This document shows, piece by piece, positions 16,224 through 25,425 of a stretch of 64,000 nucleotides of DNA. A program made the translations under genes and the position numbers. The notes below the pieces were generated by a model, which had not been told where the DNA came from, did not search any database, and saw only the letters and a list, made by a program, of their open reading frames with translations. This DNA comes from Erythrobacter sp. (GTDB lineage: Bacteria; Pseudomonadota; Alphaproteobacteria; Sphingomonadales; Sphingomonadaceae): NCBI RefSeq assembly GCF_024305245.1, contig NZ_JAMWYX010000001.1, forward strand, positions 372,001 to 436,000, read 5' to 3'. Position 1 is the stretch's first letter, and each line of letters starts with the position of its first letter.

Positions 16224-16664
16224 CTAGCCCGCAGCGTCTCGGCTTGAAAGCGCCTTGCTTGCGGCCTTCCACGGCAACAGCAAGGCCGCATGGCGGGCCG
16301 GGTGCGCGCGCGCCGGTGCCAGAAGCTCCAGATCGGGCCATGCGGGCAGTTCTCCGGTTCCGGCCAGCCACTGCTCCAGACCTGTCAGAGTCGCGGCAAT
16401 CGAACCGGCGTCGCATCCCTTCGCGCTGCGGGCCAGCAAAGCAGCGGAGCCTTGGCCGATCGCGCAGGCGCTGACTTGCATCCCGACCCGGCCAATCGCC
16501 CCGTTAGCATCCAGCGACAGCCCGACAGTGATAGTGCTGCCACAGGTACGCGAGCGCGCCTCTGCCCGCAGCGGGAGTTCATCGCCCAGCGGATAGGCAG
16601 CAAGCTCGATCGCCAGCGCCAGCACTTGCGGCGAATACAGCCGCGCGGGACGTGGGCTGGACAT
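16224..16664 (-). CDS. NifU/IscU-like Fe-S scaffold-fold protein lacking one ligand cysteine
   Basis: The protein has the NifU N-terminal fold. Cysteines C41 (RTCGST), C67 (SACAIGQG) and C84 (KGCDAG) are present, and C41 and C67 fit the first two cluster-ligand positions of IscU. At the place of the third ligand, where IscU has a Cys in the RIKCATLAW segment, this protein reads RHAALLLPW with Ala. It is therefore either a specialised scaffold or no longer binds a cluster in the usual way. Start ATG 16664 lies 5 bases after the cvpA stop, suggesting coupling. Length is 146 residues. Its place between cvpA and a transporter gives no functional clue. Confidence 0.75.
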   Translation of the reverse strand: MSSPRPARLYSPQVLALAIELAAYPLGDELPLRAEARSRTCGSTITVGLSLDANGAIGRVGMQVSACAIGQGSAALLARSAKGCDAGSIAATLTGLEQWLAGTGELPAWPDLELLAPARAHPARHAALLLPWKAASKALSSRDAAG

Positions 16665-16669
16665 GACGC

Positions 16670-17215
16670 TCAACGGCGGGCCTTGGCGGCGGTTGCCTCC
16701 CGCAATTCGGATTCGCGCCGTAGCTGATCGCGGCGGACGGCGATCATCGGCACCAGCTGGCGTGAAAACGCATCGGCGGCCGGATAGGTGCGGGCAGTGA
16801 CGATCCATACCGGACGTCCCTGATAACCCCACGCCTCGTCGAACCCGAGTGCCAGCAACGAAAAGGCGAAGATACCGATCAGCGCGCCTTTGACCGCGCC
16901 GAAGCCGAAGCCCAGCACCCGGTCAATCGGCCCTAGGATCGCGCCATCTGAAACGCCGCTGATATTGCCGGCGATCAGTTTCATCGCGGCATAGGGGATC
17001 AGCAGCAGCAGCACGAAGGAGAAGACCGGCGTAAGCCGCGCCGAATTGAGCAGATCGCTGAGCGCGGGGGTGAGGACAGGGTGCATGAAATGGACCGCCA
17101 GCGCGGCAAACACCCATGCAGCCAGCGACAGGACTTCCTGCACCAATCCGCGCAGAAAACCGCCGATCGCCGCAACGCCGACGATGAACAGAAAGACGAA
17201 ATCGAGCCCAGCCAT
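16670..17215 (-). CDS. cvpA: CvpA family membrane protein
   Basis: This is an inner-membrane protein of the CvpA family (colicin V production; linked in other bacteria to envelope stress and purF regulation). Four hydrophobic segments are visible at about 4-22, 28-46, 60-80 and 100-122, followed by a cytoplasmic tail of about 60 residues rich in Arg and Glu. The opening LDFVFLFIVGVAAIGGFLRGLVQEV is a family signature split here across the first helix and loop. Length is 181 residues. It starts 11 bases after the radA stop, so it is probably in the radA operon. Confidence 0.9.
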   Translation of the reverse strand: MAGLDFVFLFIVGVAAIGGFLRGLVQEVLSLAAWVFAALAVHFMHPVLTPALSDLLNSARLTPVFSFVLLLLIPYAAMKLIAGNISGVSDGAILGPIDRVLGFGFGAVKGALIGIFAFSLLALGFDEAWGYQGRPVWIVTARTYPAADAFSRQLVPMIAVRRDQLRRESELREATAAKARR

Positions 17216-17226
17216 AGCCGCGATGT

Positions 17227-18591
17227 CTATGCGTTGCCCATCACCTGGTCAACGAGGTTCGCAAGTGCAGCAAAACCGCGATATCCTTTCGCATCCTCCG
17301 GCTTAACCCCGGTCGGGCCGAAACTGCGGGTAAAGCCGAGCTTGGCCGCTTCACGCAGGCGCAGCGGAGCGTGGGCGACGGGGCGAATCTCACCCGCCAG
17401 ACTGACTTCGCCGAACCATGCGGCCTTGTCCGGCAAGGGCTTGTCCGCCAGCGCGGAAACGAGCGCGGCGGCCACTGCAAGATCGGCGGCCGGATCGGTC
17501 AGCCGGTAGCCCCCGGCGATGTTGAGATAGACCTCTGCCGAGGAGAAATTGAGCCCGCAGCGCGATTCGAGCACCGCCAGCAACATCGCCAGCCGCCCGC
17601 TATCCCACCCCACCACCGCACGGCGCGGGGTCGCGCCCGATTGCAGTCGCACGATCAGCGCCTGAATCTCGACCAGAACAGGCCGCGTGCCTTCCAGCGC
17701 CGGGAACACAGCGCTGCCCGCTAACGGCTGATCCCGCCCTGACAGGAACAGCAGCGATGGATTGGCGACTTCCTCCAGCCCTTCGGCCGCCATCGCGAAC
17801 ACGCCGATCTCGTCGACCGCGCCGAACCGGTTTTTGAGCGCGCGCAGAATGCGGTACTGGTGGCTGCGCTCACCTTCGAAGCTCATCACCACGTCGACCA
17901 TGTGCTCCAGCACGCGCGGCCCGGCAATCGTGCCGTCTTTGGTGACATGGCCCACCAGCACAACCGCGCAGCCGGTTTCCTTGGCATAGCGGATCAGTTC
18001 CAGCGCGCAGCCGCGCACCTGCGACACGGTGCCCGGCGCGCCTTCGATCGTGTCGGAATGCATCGTCTGGATCGAATCGATCACCAGCAGCGCAGGCGGA
18101 TCGCCCTGCCCCAATGTGGTCAGGATATCGCGTACCGAGGTTTCCGACGCGAGCCGGATCGGCGCATCGATCAAGCCCATGCGTGAGGCGCGCAGGCGCA
18201 CCTGCCCGGCCGCTTCCTCGCCGCTGACGTACACGACATCATTGCCCCCGCGCGCGATGGTGGCCGCGGTCTGCAGCAGCAGGGTCGACTTGCCGATCCC
18301 CGGATCGCCGCCCATCAGGACTGCCGAACCCGGCACCAGTCCGCCGCCGAGTGCACGGTCGAATTCTGCCAGCCCGGTTGATTTGCGCACCGGCAGCTGG
18401 GTCGGCGCATTGAGCGGTTCGAACGCCAGCGCCCTGCCCCCGCGCGACAGGTCGTGCTTTTGCGAGAACACTGTCGCCGGCACATCCTCCACCAGCGTGT
18501 TCCATTCCGCGCAATCGGCGCATTGCCCCTGCCATCGCGGCGATACGCCGCCGCAGGCCTGACACACGAAACGCTTCTTTGACTTTGCCAT
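17227..18591 (-). CDS. radA: DNA repair protein RadA (Sms)
   Basis: This RecA-like ATPase and branch-migration helicase acts in recombinational repair. The N-terminal zinc finger uses C10, C13, C24 and C27. Walker A is GGDPGIGKS at 94-102. The RadA-specific K253-N-R-F-G257 motif follows. The C-terminal Lon-like domain contains RAVVGWDSGRLAMLLAVLE and the terminal GEVSLAGEIRPV. At 454 residues it is full length. It is the first gene of the leftward cluster with cvpA and is divergent from the patatin gene, 74 bp away. Confidence 0.97.
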   Translation of the reverse strand: MAKSKKRFVCQACGGVSPRWQGQCADCAEWNTLVEDVPATVFSQKHDLSRGGRALAFEPLNAPTQLPVRKSTGLAEFDRALGGGLVPGSAVLMGGDPGIGKSTLLLQTAATIARGGNDVVYVSGEEAAGQVRLRASRMGLIDAPIRLASETSVRDILTTLGQGDPPALLVIDSIQTMHSDTIEGAPGTVSQVRGCALELIRYAKETGCAVVLVGHVTKDGTIAGPRVLEHMVDVVMSFEGERSHQYRILRALKNRFGAVDEIGVFAMAAEGLEEVANPSLLFLSGRDQPLAGSAVFPALEGTRPVLVEIQALIVRLQSGATPRRAVVGWDSGRLAMLLAVLESRCGLNFSSAEVYLNIAGGYRLTDPAADLAVAAALVSALADKPLPDKAAWFGEVSLAGEIRPVAHAPLRLREAAKLGFTRSFGPTGVKPEDAKGYRGFAALANLVDQVMGNA

Positions 18592-18665
18592 AAGTGTCCG
18601 CCTTATCGAGAACAGATGACGAACGCAATTGCATTGCCGGTCTGATCCACGTTAGGAAGCTGACC

Positions 18666-20981
18666 ATGCGTCAAAAGGAACTCCGCCTTGCCCTTGTCTG
18701 CTACGGCGGCGTCAGCCTTGCCGTCTATATGCACGGCATCACCAAGGAAATCTGGCATATGGCGCGAGCCAGCCGGGCGTTTCACCAACCGGGCGCAGTA
18801 CCGCTCGACGGGGTGGCGGAGGCCTATCGCGATTTCCTGACCGAGATCGAGCGGGAGGACGGGCTGCGGCTACGCATACTGCCCGATGTTCTGACCGGGG
18901 CGAGCGCGGGCGGGATCAACGCCGTGTTCCTCGCGCAGGCGATCCATTCGGGCCACAGCCTTGAACCGTTGACCGATCTGTGGCTGGAAAACGCCGATGT
19001 CAGCGAGTTGACCGATCCCAAGGCGGAACCCCTGTGGCGATATGGCAAGCTGTGGGCGCAGCCGATCGCTGAATGGTTCCTGAGCCGTCCCGGCAATGCG
19101 GTGAGCGAGACAGTATCCCCCGAAACGCGCGAGGAAGTGCGCAGCAAGGTTTCGCGCTTCGTGCGCGGGCGCTGGTTCAGTCCGCCATTCTCAGGCGCGC
19201 GGTTTTCGGCGATGCTGTACGAGGCGCTGGTGAAGATGGCGGAAAAGGGCGATGGCGTTCCCTTGCTGCCGCCCGGCTACCCCGTCGATCTGGCAGTGAC
19301 GGCCACCGATTTTCGCGGACATCCGCAGACACTGCGCCTGAATTCGCCGCCCAAGGTGGAGGAGACCGAGCACCGCCTGTCGATCAGCTTTCGCAAGCGG
19401 GTTGCCGCCGATACCCCGCAGCCGCTCGCCGATAATCTCGAGCTGGTGTTGGCGGCGCGAGCCACCGCGAGTTTTCCGGGCGCCTTCCCGCCGCTCGGTA
19501 TCGACGAGATCGACCAGCTGGCCGCCGACGAAAGCCACAATTGGGCCACCCGCGCTGATTTCCTGAAGCGCATCATGCCGGTGCATGTCCGCGATGGCAC
19601 CATCGGCGAGGTTGCGCTGATCGATGGATCGGTGCTGGTCAACGCTCCGTTTGGGGCAGCACTGGCCGCGCTGCACGGACGTCCGGCCCAGCGGGAGGTG
19701 GATCGCCGCTTCGTCTATATCGACCCGCGCCCGGACAGCCGCGCCCTTATGCCCTCGGGACCGGCACGCGAGATCGGCTTTTTCGGTGCGATATTCGGCT
19801 CGCTTTCCACCATCCCGCGCGAACAGCCGATCCGCGACGATCTGGAGCGGATCGCGCTACAATCGCGCGATGCGGCGCGGTTGAAACGGATCGTGATGGA
19901 CCTGCAGCCCGATATCGACCGGGCGGTGGAAAAGCTGTTCGGCTACACCTTCCTGCTCGACCGGCCGACGCCCAAGCGCCTTGCCGGGTGGCGCGCCAAG
20001 GCGCAGCAGGCCGCAGCCGAGCGCGCGGATTATGCCTTCGGAGCCTACGCGCTGGCGAAGTTCGACGCGATCCTCGATCACCTCGCCCGGCTGACGTTGC
20101 GGGCCGAAGGAAACGGCGCAGGTGATACTACGCCCATCGTTGCTGCTTTGCGCCGGGAACTGGCCGCGCGCGGGATCGACCGGCTCACCGATGCCAATGG
20201 CGGTGCCAACGCGGGCGCCATCGCTTTCTTCCGTACTCACGATACCGGCTTCCGCATCCGCCGCCTGCAAATGCTGGCGCGCAAGCTGTCGCGCGATTGG
20301 GAACTCGATCCCGACATCCCCGACGATGCGCTCGATCATGCGCGTGACCGGCTCTACGCGATCCTGGCGCTGTATTACCGCACCGACGAGCGCGTGTTGC
20401 AGAACACCCATTTCGCCGCGCTCGCCGGTGCTGCTCTTGAGGCACCCGGCGCGGTGCTCGATTTTCTCGCGACCGAGCGCCTGTTGCCGGCAACCGATCT
20501 CGCCGCCGAGGAACTGCTGATCGACGCGCTCGAGGCTATGCCGAAGAACTTGAAGCGGCGGATGCTGCTGACCTATCTCGGCTTTCCGTTCTACGATGTC
20601 GCCACGCTGCCAATGACCCGGCGCGAAGGGCTGGATGAATTCAACCCGGTCAAGGTCGACCGCATTTCGCCCGAAGACGCGCGCTCGATCCGCGAAGGCG
20701 GCACCAGCGCGACCTTGCGCGGGATCGAGTTCTATAACTTCGGCGCTTTCTTCAGCCGCGACTATCGCGAGAACGATTACTTATGGGGCCGCCTGCACGG
20801 GGCTGAACGGATGATCGATCTGGTTGCCTCGACCGTGCCCGATGCCCTGCCCGAAGCGCGCATTCGCGCCGCCAAACGCGCGGCGTTTCTCGCGGTGCTG
20901 GAAGAGGAGGAAATCACCGGGCGCTGCCGGCCCAGGCTGATCGAGCAGATCCGGCGCGAGGTGGGCGAACGGCTGGGTTAA
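18666..20981 (+). CDS. Large patatin-like phospholipase with C-terminal DUF3376-type region
   Basis: This is a predicted serine lipid acyl-hydrolase of the patatin fold with a Ser-Asp dyad. The oxyanion motif is CYGGVSLAVYM near residue 12-22, the nucleophile is S80 in G-A-S-A-G, and the aspartate is D320 in IDGSV. The last 350 residues are not part of the core and match the architecture of long alphaproteobacterial and actinobacterial patatins annotated with DUF3376. No signal peptide is seen, so it is cytoplasmic or membrane-associated. ATG at 18666 is preceded by AGGAAG. Length is 771. It stands between divergent radA and convergent dnaJ. Confidence 0.85.
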   Translation: MRQKELRLALVCYGGVSLAVYMHGITKEIWHMARASRAFHQPGAVPLDGVAEAYRDFLTEIEREDGLRLRILPDVLTGASAGGINAVFLAQAIHSGHSLEPLTDLWLENADVSELTDPKAEPLWRYGKLWAQPIAEWFLSRPGNAVSETVSPETREEVRSKVSRFVRGRWFSPPFSGARFSAMLYEALVKMAEKGDGVPLLPPGYPVDLAVTATDFRGHPQTLRLNSPPKVEETEHRLSISFRKRVAADTPQPLADNLELVLAARATASFPGAFPPLGIDEIDQLAADESHNWATRADFLKRIMPVHVRDGTIGEVALIDGSVLVNAPFGAALAALHGRPAQREVDRRFVYIDPRPDSRALMPSGPAREIGFFGAIFGSLSTIPREQPIRDDLERIALQSRDAARLKRIVMDLQPDIDRAVEKLFGYTFLLDRPTPKRLAGWRAKAQQAAAERADYAFGAYALAKFDAILDHLARLTLRAEGNGAGDTTPIVAALRRELAARGIDRLTDANGGANAGAIAFFRTHDTGFRIRRLQMLARKLSRDWELDPDIPDDALDHARDRLYAILALYYRTDERVLQNTHFAALAGAALEAPGAVLDFLATERLLPATDLAAEELLIDALEAMPKNLKRRMLLTYLGFPFYDVATLPMTRREGLDEFNPVKVDRISPEDARSIREGGTSATLRGIEFYNFGAFFSRDYRENDYLWGRLHGAERMIDLVASTVPDALPEARIRAAKRAAFLAVLEEEEITGRCRPRLIEQIRREVGERLG

Positions 20982-21016
20982 TTCGTCACCGGCGCGAAGA
21001 ACAACAGCACCGCTCG

Positions 21017-22165
21017 TCAGCCCCCGAACACGTCCTTGAGCTTATCAAAGAAGCCGCGGCTTTCGGGGCATTCGTCGCCGGTTTCGGTTTCACGAAACTC
21101 CTCGAGAATTTCCTTCTGGCGGCGCGACAGCTTGGTCGGCGTTTCGACCGCAATCTCGACCACCAGATCGCCGCGCCCACGCCCCTGCAGCACCGGCATC
21201 CCGGCACCGCGGACACGCAACTGCTTGCCCGATTGGATGCCTGCCGGGATGTCGAGCCGGTTGGTGCTGCCATCGAGATCGGGGATCTCGACACAGCCGC
21301 CCAGCGCGGCGGTGGTGAAAGTCACCGGCACGCGGGTCATCAACGTCGTGCCTTCGCGTTCGAACACGCGGTGCTGCTTCACATGCAGGAAAATGTAGAG
21401 ATCGCCGGGGGGCGAGCCACGCTGGCCAGCCTCGCCCTTGCCGGAAAGGCGGATGCGGGTGCCGGTGTCGACGCCTGCCGGGATGTCGACCTGTAGCGCC
21501 TGCGGCTTGTCCACCCGGCCCTCGCCCCGGCATACACGGCACGGATCTTCGATCACGCTGCCGCGCCCGCCGCAGGTGGGACATGGGCGTTCGATCACGA
21601 ACAGTCCCTGCTTGGCCCGCACCGCGCCCATCCCGTTGCACAGGTTGCACTGGCGTTCGCTAGTGCCAGGGGTTGCGCCGGTTCCGTCGCAGGTGTCGCA
21701 CGACTGGCTGACCTCGATCTCGACCTCGGTAGACTTGCCGTGGAACGCCTCTTCGAGGCTGACCTGCATGTCATAGCGCAGATCGGCGCCGCGGCGGTTC
21801 TGCTGCCGCGCTCCTGCTGCACCGCCAAAAGCGCTGCCGAAAATCGTTTCGAATATGCCGCCGATATCGGCAAAGTCGCCGTGGCCGCCGCCCCCGAAGG
21901 GACCGCCGCCGCCGCCGCCGCCGTTCATGCCCTGCGTGAAGGCTTCATGGCCGAAGCGATCATAGGCCGCGCGCTTTTGCGGGTCCTTGAGGCAATCATA
22001 CGCCTCGTTGATCGCCTTGAACTTGGCTTCGCAGGTGGCGTCGCCCGGATTGCGGTCCGGGTGAAACTTCATCGCAAGCTTGCGGTAAGCGCTCTTGAGC
22101 GTTGCCCCATCGTCACCGCGAGAAACTTCGAGCGTCTGGTAGTAATCAGTCTGGGCGCTGGACAT
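21017..22165 (-). CDS. dnaJ: Chaperone protein DnaJ
   Basis: This Hsp40 co-chaperone stimulates DnaK ATPase and delivers substrates. The J domain has H35-P36-D37. A Gly/Phe-rich region (81-115) follows. Four CxxCxGxG zinc motifs start at C156, C173, C195 and C209. The C-terminal substrate-binding domains end near 360. At 382 residues it is type I and full length. It lies 91 bp downstream of dnaK on the same strand, with a hairpin in the gap, so it is probably transcribed from the dnaK promoter. It ends about 35 bp from the end of the convergent patatin gene. Confidence 0.98.
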   Translation of the reverse strand: MSSAQTDYYQTLEVSRGDDGATLKSAYRKLAMKFHPDRNPGDATCEAKFKAINEAYDCLKDPQKRAAYDRFGHEAFTQGMNGGGGGGGPFGGGGHGDFADIGGIFETIFGSAFGGAAGARQQNRRGADLRYDMQVSLEEAFHGKSTEVEIEVSQSCDTCDGTGATPGTSERQCNLCNGMGAVRAKQGLFVIERPCPTCGGRGSVIEDPCRVCRGEGRVDKPQALQVDIPAGVDTGTRIRLSGKGEAGQRGSPPGDLYIFLHVKQHRVFEREGTTLMTRVPVTFTTAALGGCVEIPDLDGSTNRLDIPAGIQSGKQLRVRGAGMPVLQGRGRGDLVVEIAVETPTKLSRRQKEILEEFRETETGDECPESRGFFDKLKDVFGG

Positions 22166-22199
22166 TGGTATAACCTATTCCCCGTGTCCGGTCGTCACC

Positions 22200-22229
22200 G
22201 ATGCGCCGGACATGGCGTCCGGGCGCATC
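22200..22229 (-). other. Hairpin between dnaK and dnaJ
   Basis: GATGCGCCGGAC (22200-22211) pairs with GTCCGGGCGCATC (22217-22229), with one bulged base. No T-run follows on the minus strand, so it is not a classical terminator. It may mark an mRNA processing point or partially attenuate dnaJ relative to dnaK. The structure is visible in sequence, and the role is inferred. Confidence 0.5.
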
Positions 22230-22256
22230 GGCACGATACCGGGTTGCATCGGGGCC

Positions 22257-24179
22257 TTAGCCCTTCTTGTCTTCATCCACTTCGGAGAATTCCGCGTCGA
22301 CTACATCTTCGTCGGCGGCCGGTTCAGCTTCAGCTTCGGCAGCCGCATCCGGCTCTGCCGCCTGCTGCTGTTCGTAGATCTGCTGGCCCATCTTCATCGC
22401 GGCTTCGGTCAGCGCCTGCGCCTTGGCGTTGATGTCATCGGCATCACCGCCTTCGATCGCAGTCTTGGTCGCGGCAATGGCTTCCTCGACTGTCGACTTG
22501 GTGCCGGCGTCGATCTTGTCGCCATGTTCGGCCAGCTGCTTTTCGGTCGCATGGACAAGGCTATCGGCCTGATTGCGCGCTTCTGCGGCAGCCCGGCGCT
22601 TCTTGTCTTCCTCGGCGAACTTTTCGGCATCCTTGACCATCTGATCGATGTCGTTGTCGGTAAGACCGCCCGACGCCTGAATCTTGATCGTCTGTTCCTT
22701 GCCGGTGCCCTTGTCCTTCGCCGCCACGGAAACAATGCCGTTGGCGTCGATATCGAAGGTCACTTCGATCTGCGGCACGCCGCGCGGTGCGGGCGGAATG
22801 CCGATCAGGTCGAAATTGCCGAGCAGCTTGTTGTCCGCCGCCATCTCGCGTTCGCCCTGGTAGACCTTGATCGTCACCGCGTTCTGATTGTCTTCGGCGG
22901 TCGAATAGGTCTGGGTCTTCTTGGTCGGGATGGTGGTGTTGCGGTCGATCATGCGGGTGAACACACCGCCCAGCGTCTCGATGCCGAGCGAAAGCGGGGT
23001 AACATCGAGCAGCAGCACGTCCTTGACGTCGCCCTGCAACACACCCGCCTGAATGGCCGCGCCCATGGCGACGACTTCATCCGGGTTCACGCCGGTGTGC
23101 GGCTTGGCTCCGAAGAACTGCTCCACCACTTCGCGCACGCGGGGCATACGGGTCATACCGCCGACAAGGATCACCTCGTCGACCTGATCCTTCGAGATAC
23201 CGGCATCAGCCAGCGCCTTCTTGCAGGGATCAAGCGTGCGCTGGATCAAGGCATTGACCATCTTCTCAAGGTCGGCGCGGGTGATCGTTTCGACCAGGTG
23301 CAGCGGGGTGGTGCTGCCGCCTTCCATGCGTGCGGTGATGAAGGGCAGGTTGATTTCGGTGGTCGCCGCGCTCGACAGCTCGATCTTGGCCTTTTCGGCC
23401 GCTTCCTTCAGACGCTGAAGAGCGAGCTTGTCGGTCTTGAGGTCCATGCCTTCCTTCTTCTTGAAGGACTCGGCCAGAAATTCGACAATCGCATTGTCGA
23501 AATCCTCGCCGCCGAGGAAGGTGTCGCCGTTGGTCGACTTCACTTCGAACACGCCGTCCCCGATTTCGAGGATCGACACGTCGAAGGTACCGCCGCCAAG
23601 GTCATAGACGGCGATGGTCTTGCCCTCGTCCTTGTCCATCCCATAGGCGAGTGCGGCAGCTGTCGGCTCGTTGATGATGCGCAGCACTTCAAGGCCCGCG
23701 ATCTGGCCGGCATCCTTGGTCGCCTGACGCTGGGCGTCGTTGAAGTACGCGGGAACGGTGATGACCGCCTGGGTAACCGTTTCACCGAGATAACTTTCGG
23801 CGGTTTCCTTCATCTTCTGCAGAATGAAGGCGGAAACCTGCGACGGGCTGTAATCATCGCCGCCCGCATTCACCCAGGCATCGCCATTCTTGCCCTTGGT
23901 GATCGTATAGGGGACGAGGCCCATGTCCTTCTTGGTCAGCGGATCTTCGAACCGGCGACCGATCAGGCGCTTGATCGCGAACAGCGTGTTGTCGGGGTTG
24001 GTCACGGCCTGACGCTTGGCCGGCTGGCCGATCAGGCGTTCGCCATCCTTGCTGAAGGCAACGATTGAAGGCGTGGTGCGCGCGCCTTCGGAATTTTCAA
24101 TCACCTTGGGTTTGCCGCCGTCCATGACAGCGACGCAGGAATTGGTGGTTCCGAGGTCGATACCGATAACTTTACCCAT
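22257..24179 (-). CDS. dnaK: Chaperone protein DnaK (Hsp70)
   Basis: This ATP-driven chaperone refolds and protects proteins together with DnaJ and GrpE. The N-terminal ATPase domain shows [14 protein letters not shown], the central [13 protein letters not shown] and the [11 protein letters not shown] phosphate-binding signatures. The substrate-binding domain includes [14 protein letters not shown], and the helical lid ends with an acidic [12 protein letters not shown] tail found in bacterial DnaK. ATG at 24179 follows GGGGAAA. The open frame continues upstream but without similarity. Length is 640. A likely heat-shock sigma promoter lies at 24271-24299. Confidence 0.98.
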   Translation of the reverse strand: MGKVIGIDLGTTNSCVAVMDGGKPKVIENSEGARTTPSIVAFSKDGERLIGQPAKRQAVTNPDNTLFAIKRLIGRRFEDPLTKKDMGLVPYTITKGKNGDAWVNAGGDDYSPSQVSAFILQKMKETAESYLGETVTQAVITVPAYFNDAQRQATKDAGQIAGLEVLRIINEPTAAALAYGMDKDEGKTIAVYDLGGGTFDVSILEIGDGVFEVKSTNGDTFLGGEDFDNAIVEFLAESFKKKEGMDLKTDKLALQRLKEAAEKAKIELSSAATTEINLPFITARMEGGSTTPLHLVETITRADLEKMVNALIQRTLDPCKKALADAGISKDQVDEVILVGGMTRMPRVREVVEQFFGAKPHTGVNPDEVVAMGAAIQAGVLQGDVKDVLLLDVTPLSLGIETLGGVFTRMIDRNTTIPTKKTQTYSTAEDNQNAVTIKVYQGEREMAADNKLLGNFDLIGIPPAPRGVPQIEVTFDIDANGIVSVAAKDKGTGKEQTIKIQASGGLTDNDIDQMVKDAEKFAEEDKKRRAAAEARNQADSLVHATEKQLAEHGDKIDAGTKSTVEEAIAATKTAIEGGDADDINAKAQALTEAAMKMGQQIYEQQQAAEPDAAAEAEAEPAADEDVVDAEFSEVDEDKKG

Positions 24180-24270
24180 TGTTTCCCCATCCATCTGGAA
24201 GATTGTTGGACACCGCGTATCGCGCTTCCCACAGGGCGGCAAAGCGCTTTGGCGGCTCGTTTGTGAGCGC

Positions 24271-24299
24271 GATATAGGTGCGGTTTTGCTTGGCACAAG
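24271..24299 (-). promoter_or_regulatory. Probable RpoH (sigma-32) promoter of dnaK
   Basis: Read on the minus strand, CTTG (24296-24299) is followed after 17 bases by CCTATATC (24271-24278). This fits the alphaproteobacterial heat-shock promoter pattern CTTG-N17-CCTATAT. It lies 92 bp upstream of the dnaK start. No CIRCE inverted repeat is visible here, so dnaK is probably under RpoH rather than HrcA control. Confidence 0.65.
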
Positions 24300-24346
24300 A
24301 CTTCCGACGGCCTAGTTTTCCGCCATTCCACAAGGAGACATACGAA

Positions 24347-24886
24347 GTGAACAGATCAACGGGGATGCAGGGGCTTACGAAAAATCGGGGCAAAGGGCTC
24401 GGCGCGATCCGAAAGGGTGCGGTCATATTCGGCATGGCCGCGATGCTGGGCCTCGCCGCATGCGGGGGCGAAGCCGAGGCTCCGGCGACAGAGGCGGTCG
24501 CGGGGCAGGTGCCCGGCATGACCATCAGCAATGCCCGCATGGTTCTTCCGCCCGTGGCGGGCAATCCGGCAGCGATCTATTTCGATCTCGCCTATGAGGG
24601 CGACAGGGGGCTGACCATCCGCAAGGCCGAAGTGGCCGAAGCGGGAAGTGCTATGATGCACGATTACGGCGAATATGATTTCAAGGTTCAGATGATGGAA
24701 GCGCTGCCGATCGCGCTCACGAAAGGCACCAAGGTCGCCTTCGAGCCGGGCGGGTTGCATGTGATGGCGATGGAACCTTCGGCAGATCTCGCGCCGGGCG
24801 ACAAGGTAACGGTAACGCTCACCATGTCCGGCGGAGCGACGCAGGTGTTTCAGGCGGACGTGCGCGCTGCGGGTGAAGAACGCTGA
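24347..24886 (+). CDS. Periplasmic copper chaperone PCuA(C)-type lipoprotein
   Basis: This periplasmic Cu(I) chaperone is of the type that helps assemble the CuA site of cytochrome oxidase. The family motif H-x10-M-x21-H-x-M is exact: H105, M116, H138 and M140. A lipobox LGLAAC puts the lipidated cysteine at C39, so it is predicted to be a lipoprotein. The start is GTG at 24347, supported by AAGGAG eight bases upstream; ATG six codons later is less well placed. Length is 179. It is divergent from dnaK and is followed closely by an HExxH protein gene. No oxidase genes are in the window. Confidence 0.88.
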   Translation: MNRSTGMQGLTKNRGKGLGAIRKGAVIFGMAAMLGLAACGGEAEAPATEAVAGQVPGMTISNARMVLPPVAGNPAAIYFDLAYEGDRGLTIRKAEVAEAGSAMMHDYGEYDFKVQMMEALPIALTKGTKVAFEPGGLHVMAMEPSADLAPGDKVTVTLTMSGGATQVFQADVRAAGEER

Positions 24887-24915
24887 GTGATGCGCTGACC
24901 GGGACGGGCGCGGCG

Positions 24916-25425
24916 GTGGGCGATGCCCTGCCGCCCGCCTGCCCGGCCGGTGGCCAGCGCCTGCTTACTCCGGGCGAGATCGCACTCGCGCGCAGTGTGT
25001 TCGGCGATGCGATCGATTATGCGCACGTGACGATCCGGCGGCGCAAGTTCTTCGCCTTTCAGCCGCGCAAGGTGACGATGGCTCCGATGGGGCACATTCA
25101 TTTCCATCCGGCAGGCGATAGCTACCGCGATGATTTCTCCTCCGCGTCGCTGTCGCTGCAGGCCCATTTCATTCACGAGATGACCCACGTCTGGCAGGCG
25201 CAGAAGCGCGGGCGGTGGTATCTGGTTTTCAACCGCCATCCGCTCTGCCGCTATGATTATGCGCTGAAACCGGGCTGGACGCTGGAACGCTATGGCATCG
25301 AACAGCAGGCCGAGATTGTGCGGCATGGGTTCCTGCTGATGAAAGGTGCCAGCGTGGCGGGTGCGCCTCCGCTGGCTACCTATGTAGCAATCCTTCCGTT
25401 TTGGCCGAAGGTGGCGTCCTCCTAG
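24916..25425 (+). CDS. HExxH-containing hypothetical protein (vgr-related type)
   Basis: This resembles, from memory, the short proteins annotated in sphingomonads as vgr-related. Its function is unknown. A zincin-like motif H-E-M-T-H occurs in FIHEMTHVWQ, and a later glutamate region (GIEQQAEIVRHG) could provide the third ligand, so a metallopeptidase-like fold is possible. There is no signal peptide. The start is GTG at 24916, 29 bases after the PCuA(C) stop and without a clear ribosome site, so translation may be coupled. Length is 169. Its stop overlaps the stop of the convergent glycine-zipper gene by 4 bases. Confidence 0.6.
   Translation: MGDALPPACPAGGQRLLTPGEIALARSVFGDAIDYAHVTIRRRKFFAFQPRKVTMAPMGHIHFHPAGDSYRDDFSSASLSLQAHFIHEMTHVWQAQKRGRWYLVFNRHPLCRYDYALKPGWTLERYGIEQQAEIVRHGFLLMKGASVAGAPPLATYVAILPFWPKVASS

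Noticed and set aside
22212-24068. 618-codon open frame on the + strand
   Set aside because: Antisense to dnaK. It has arginine- and glycine-rich low-complexity content only.
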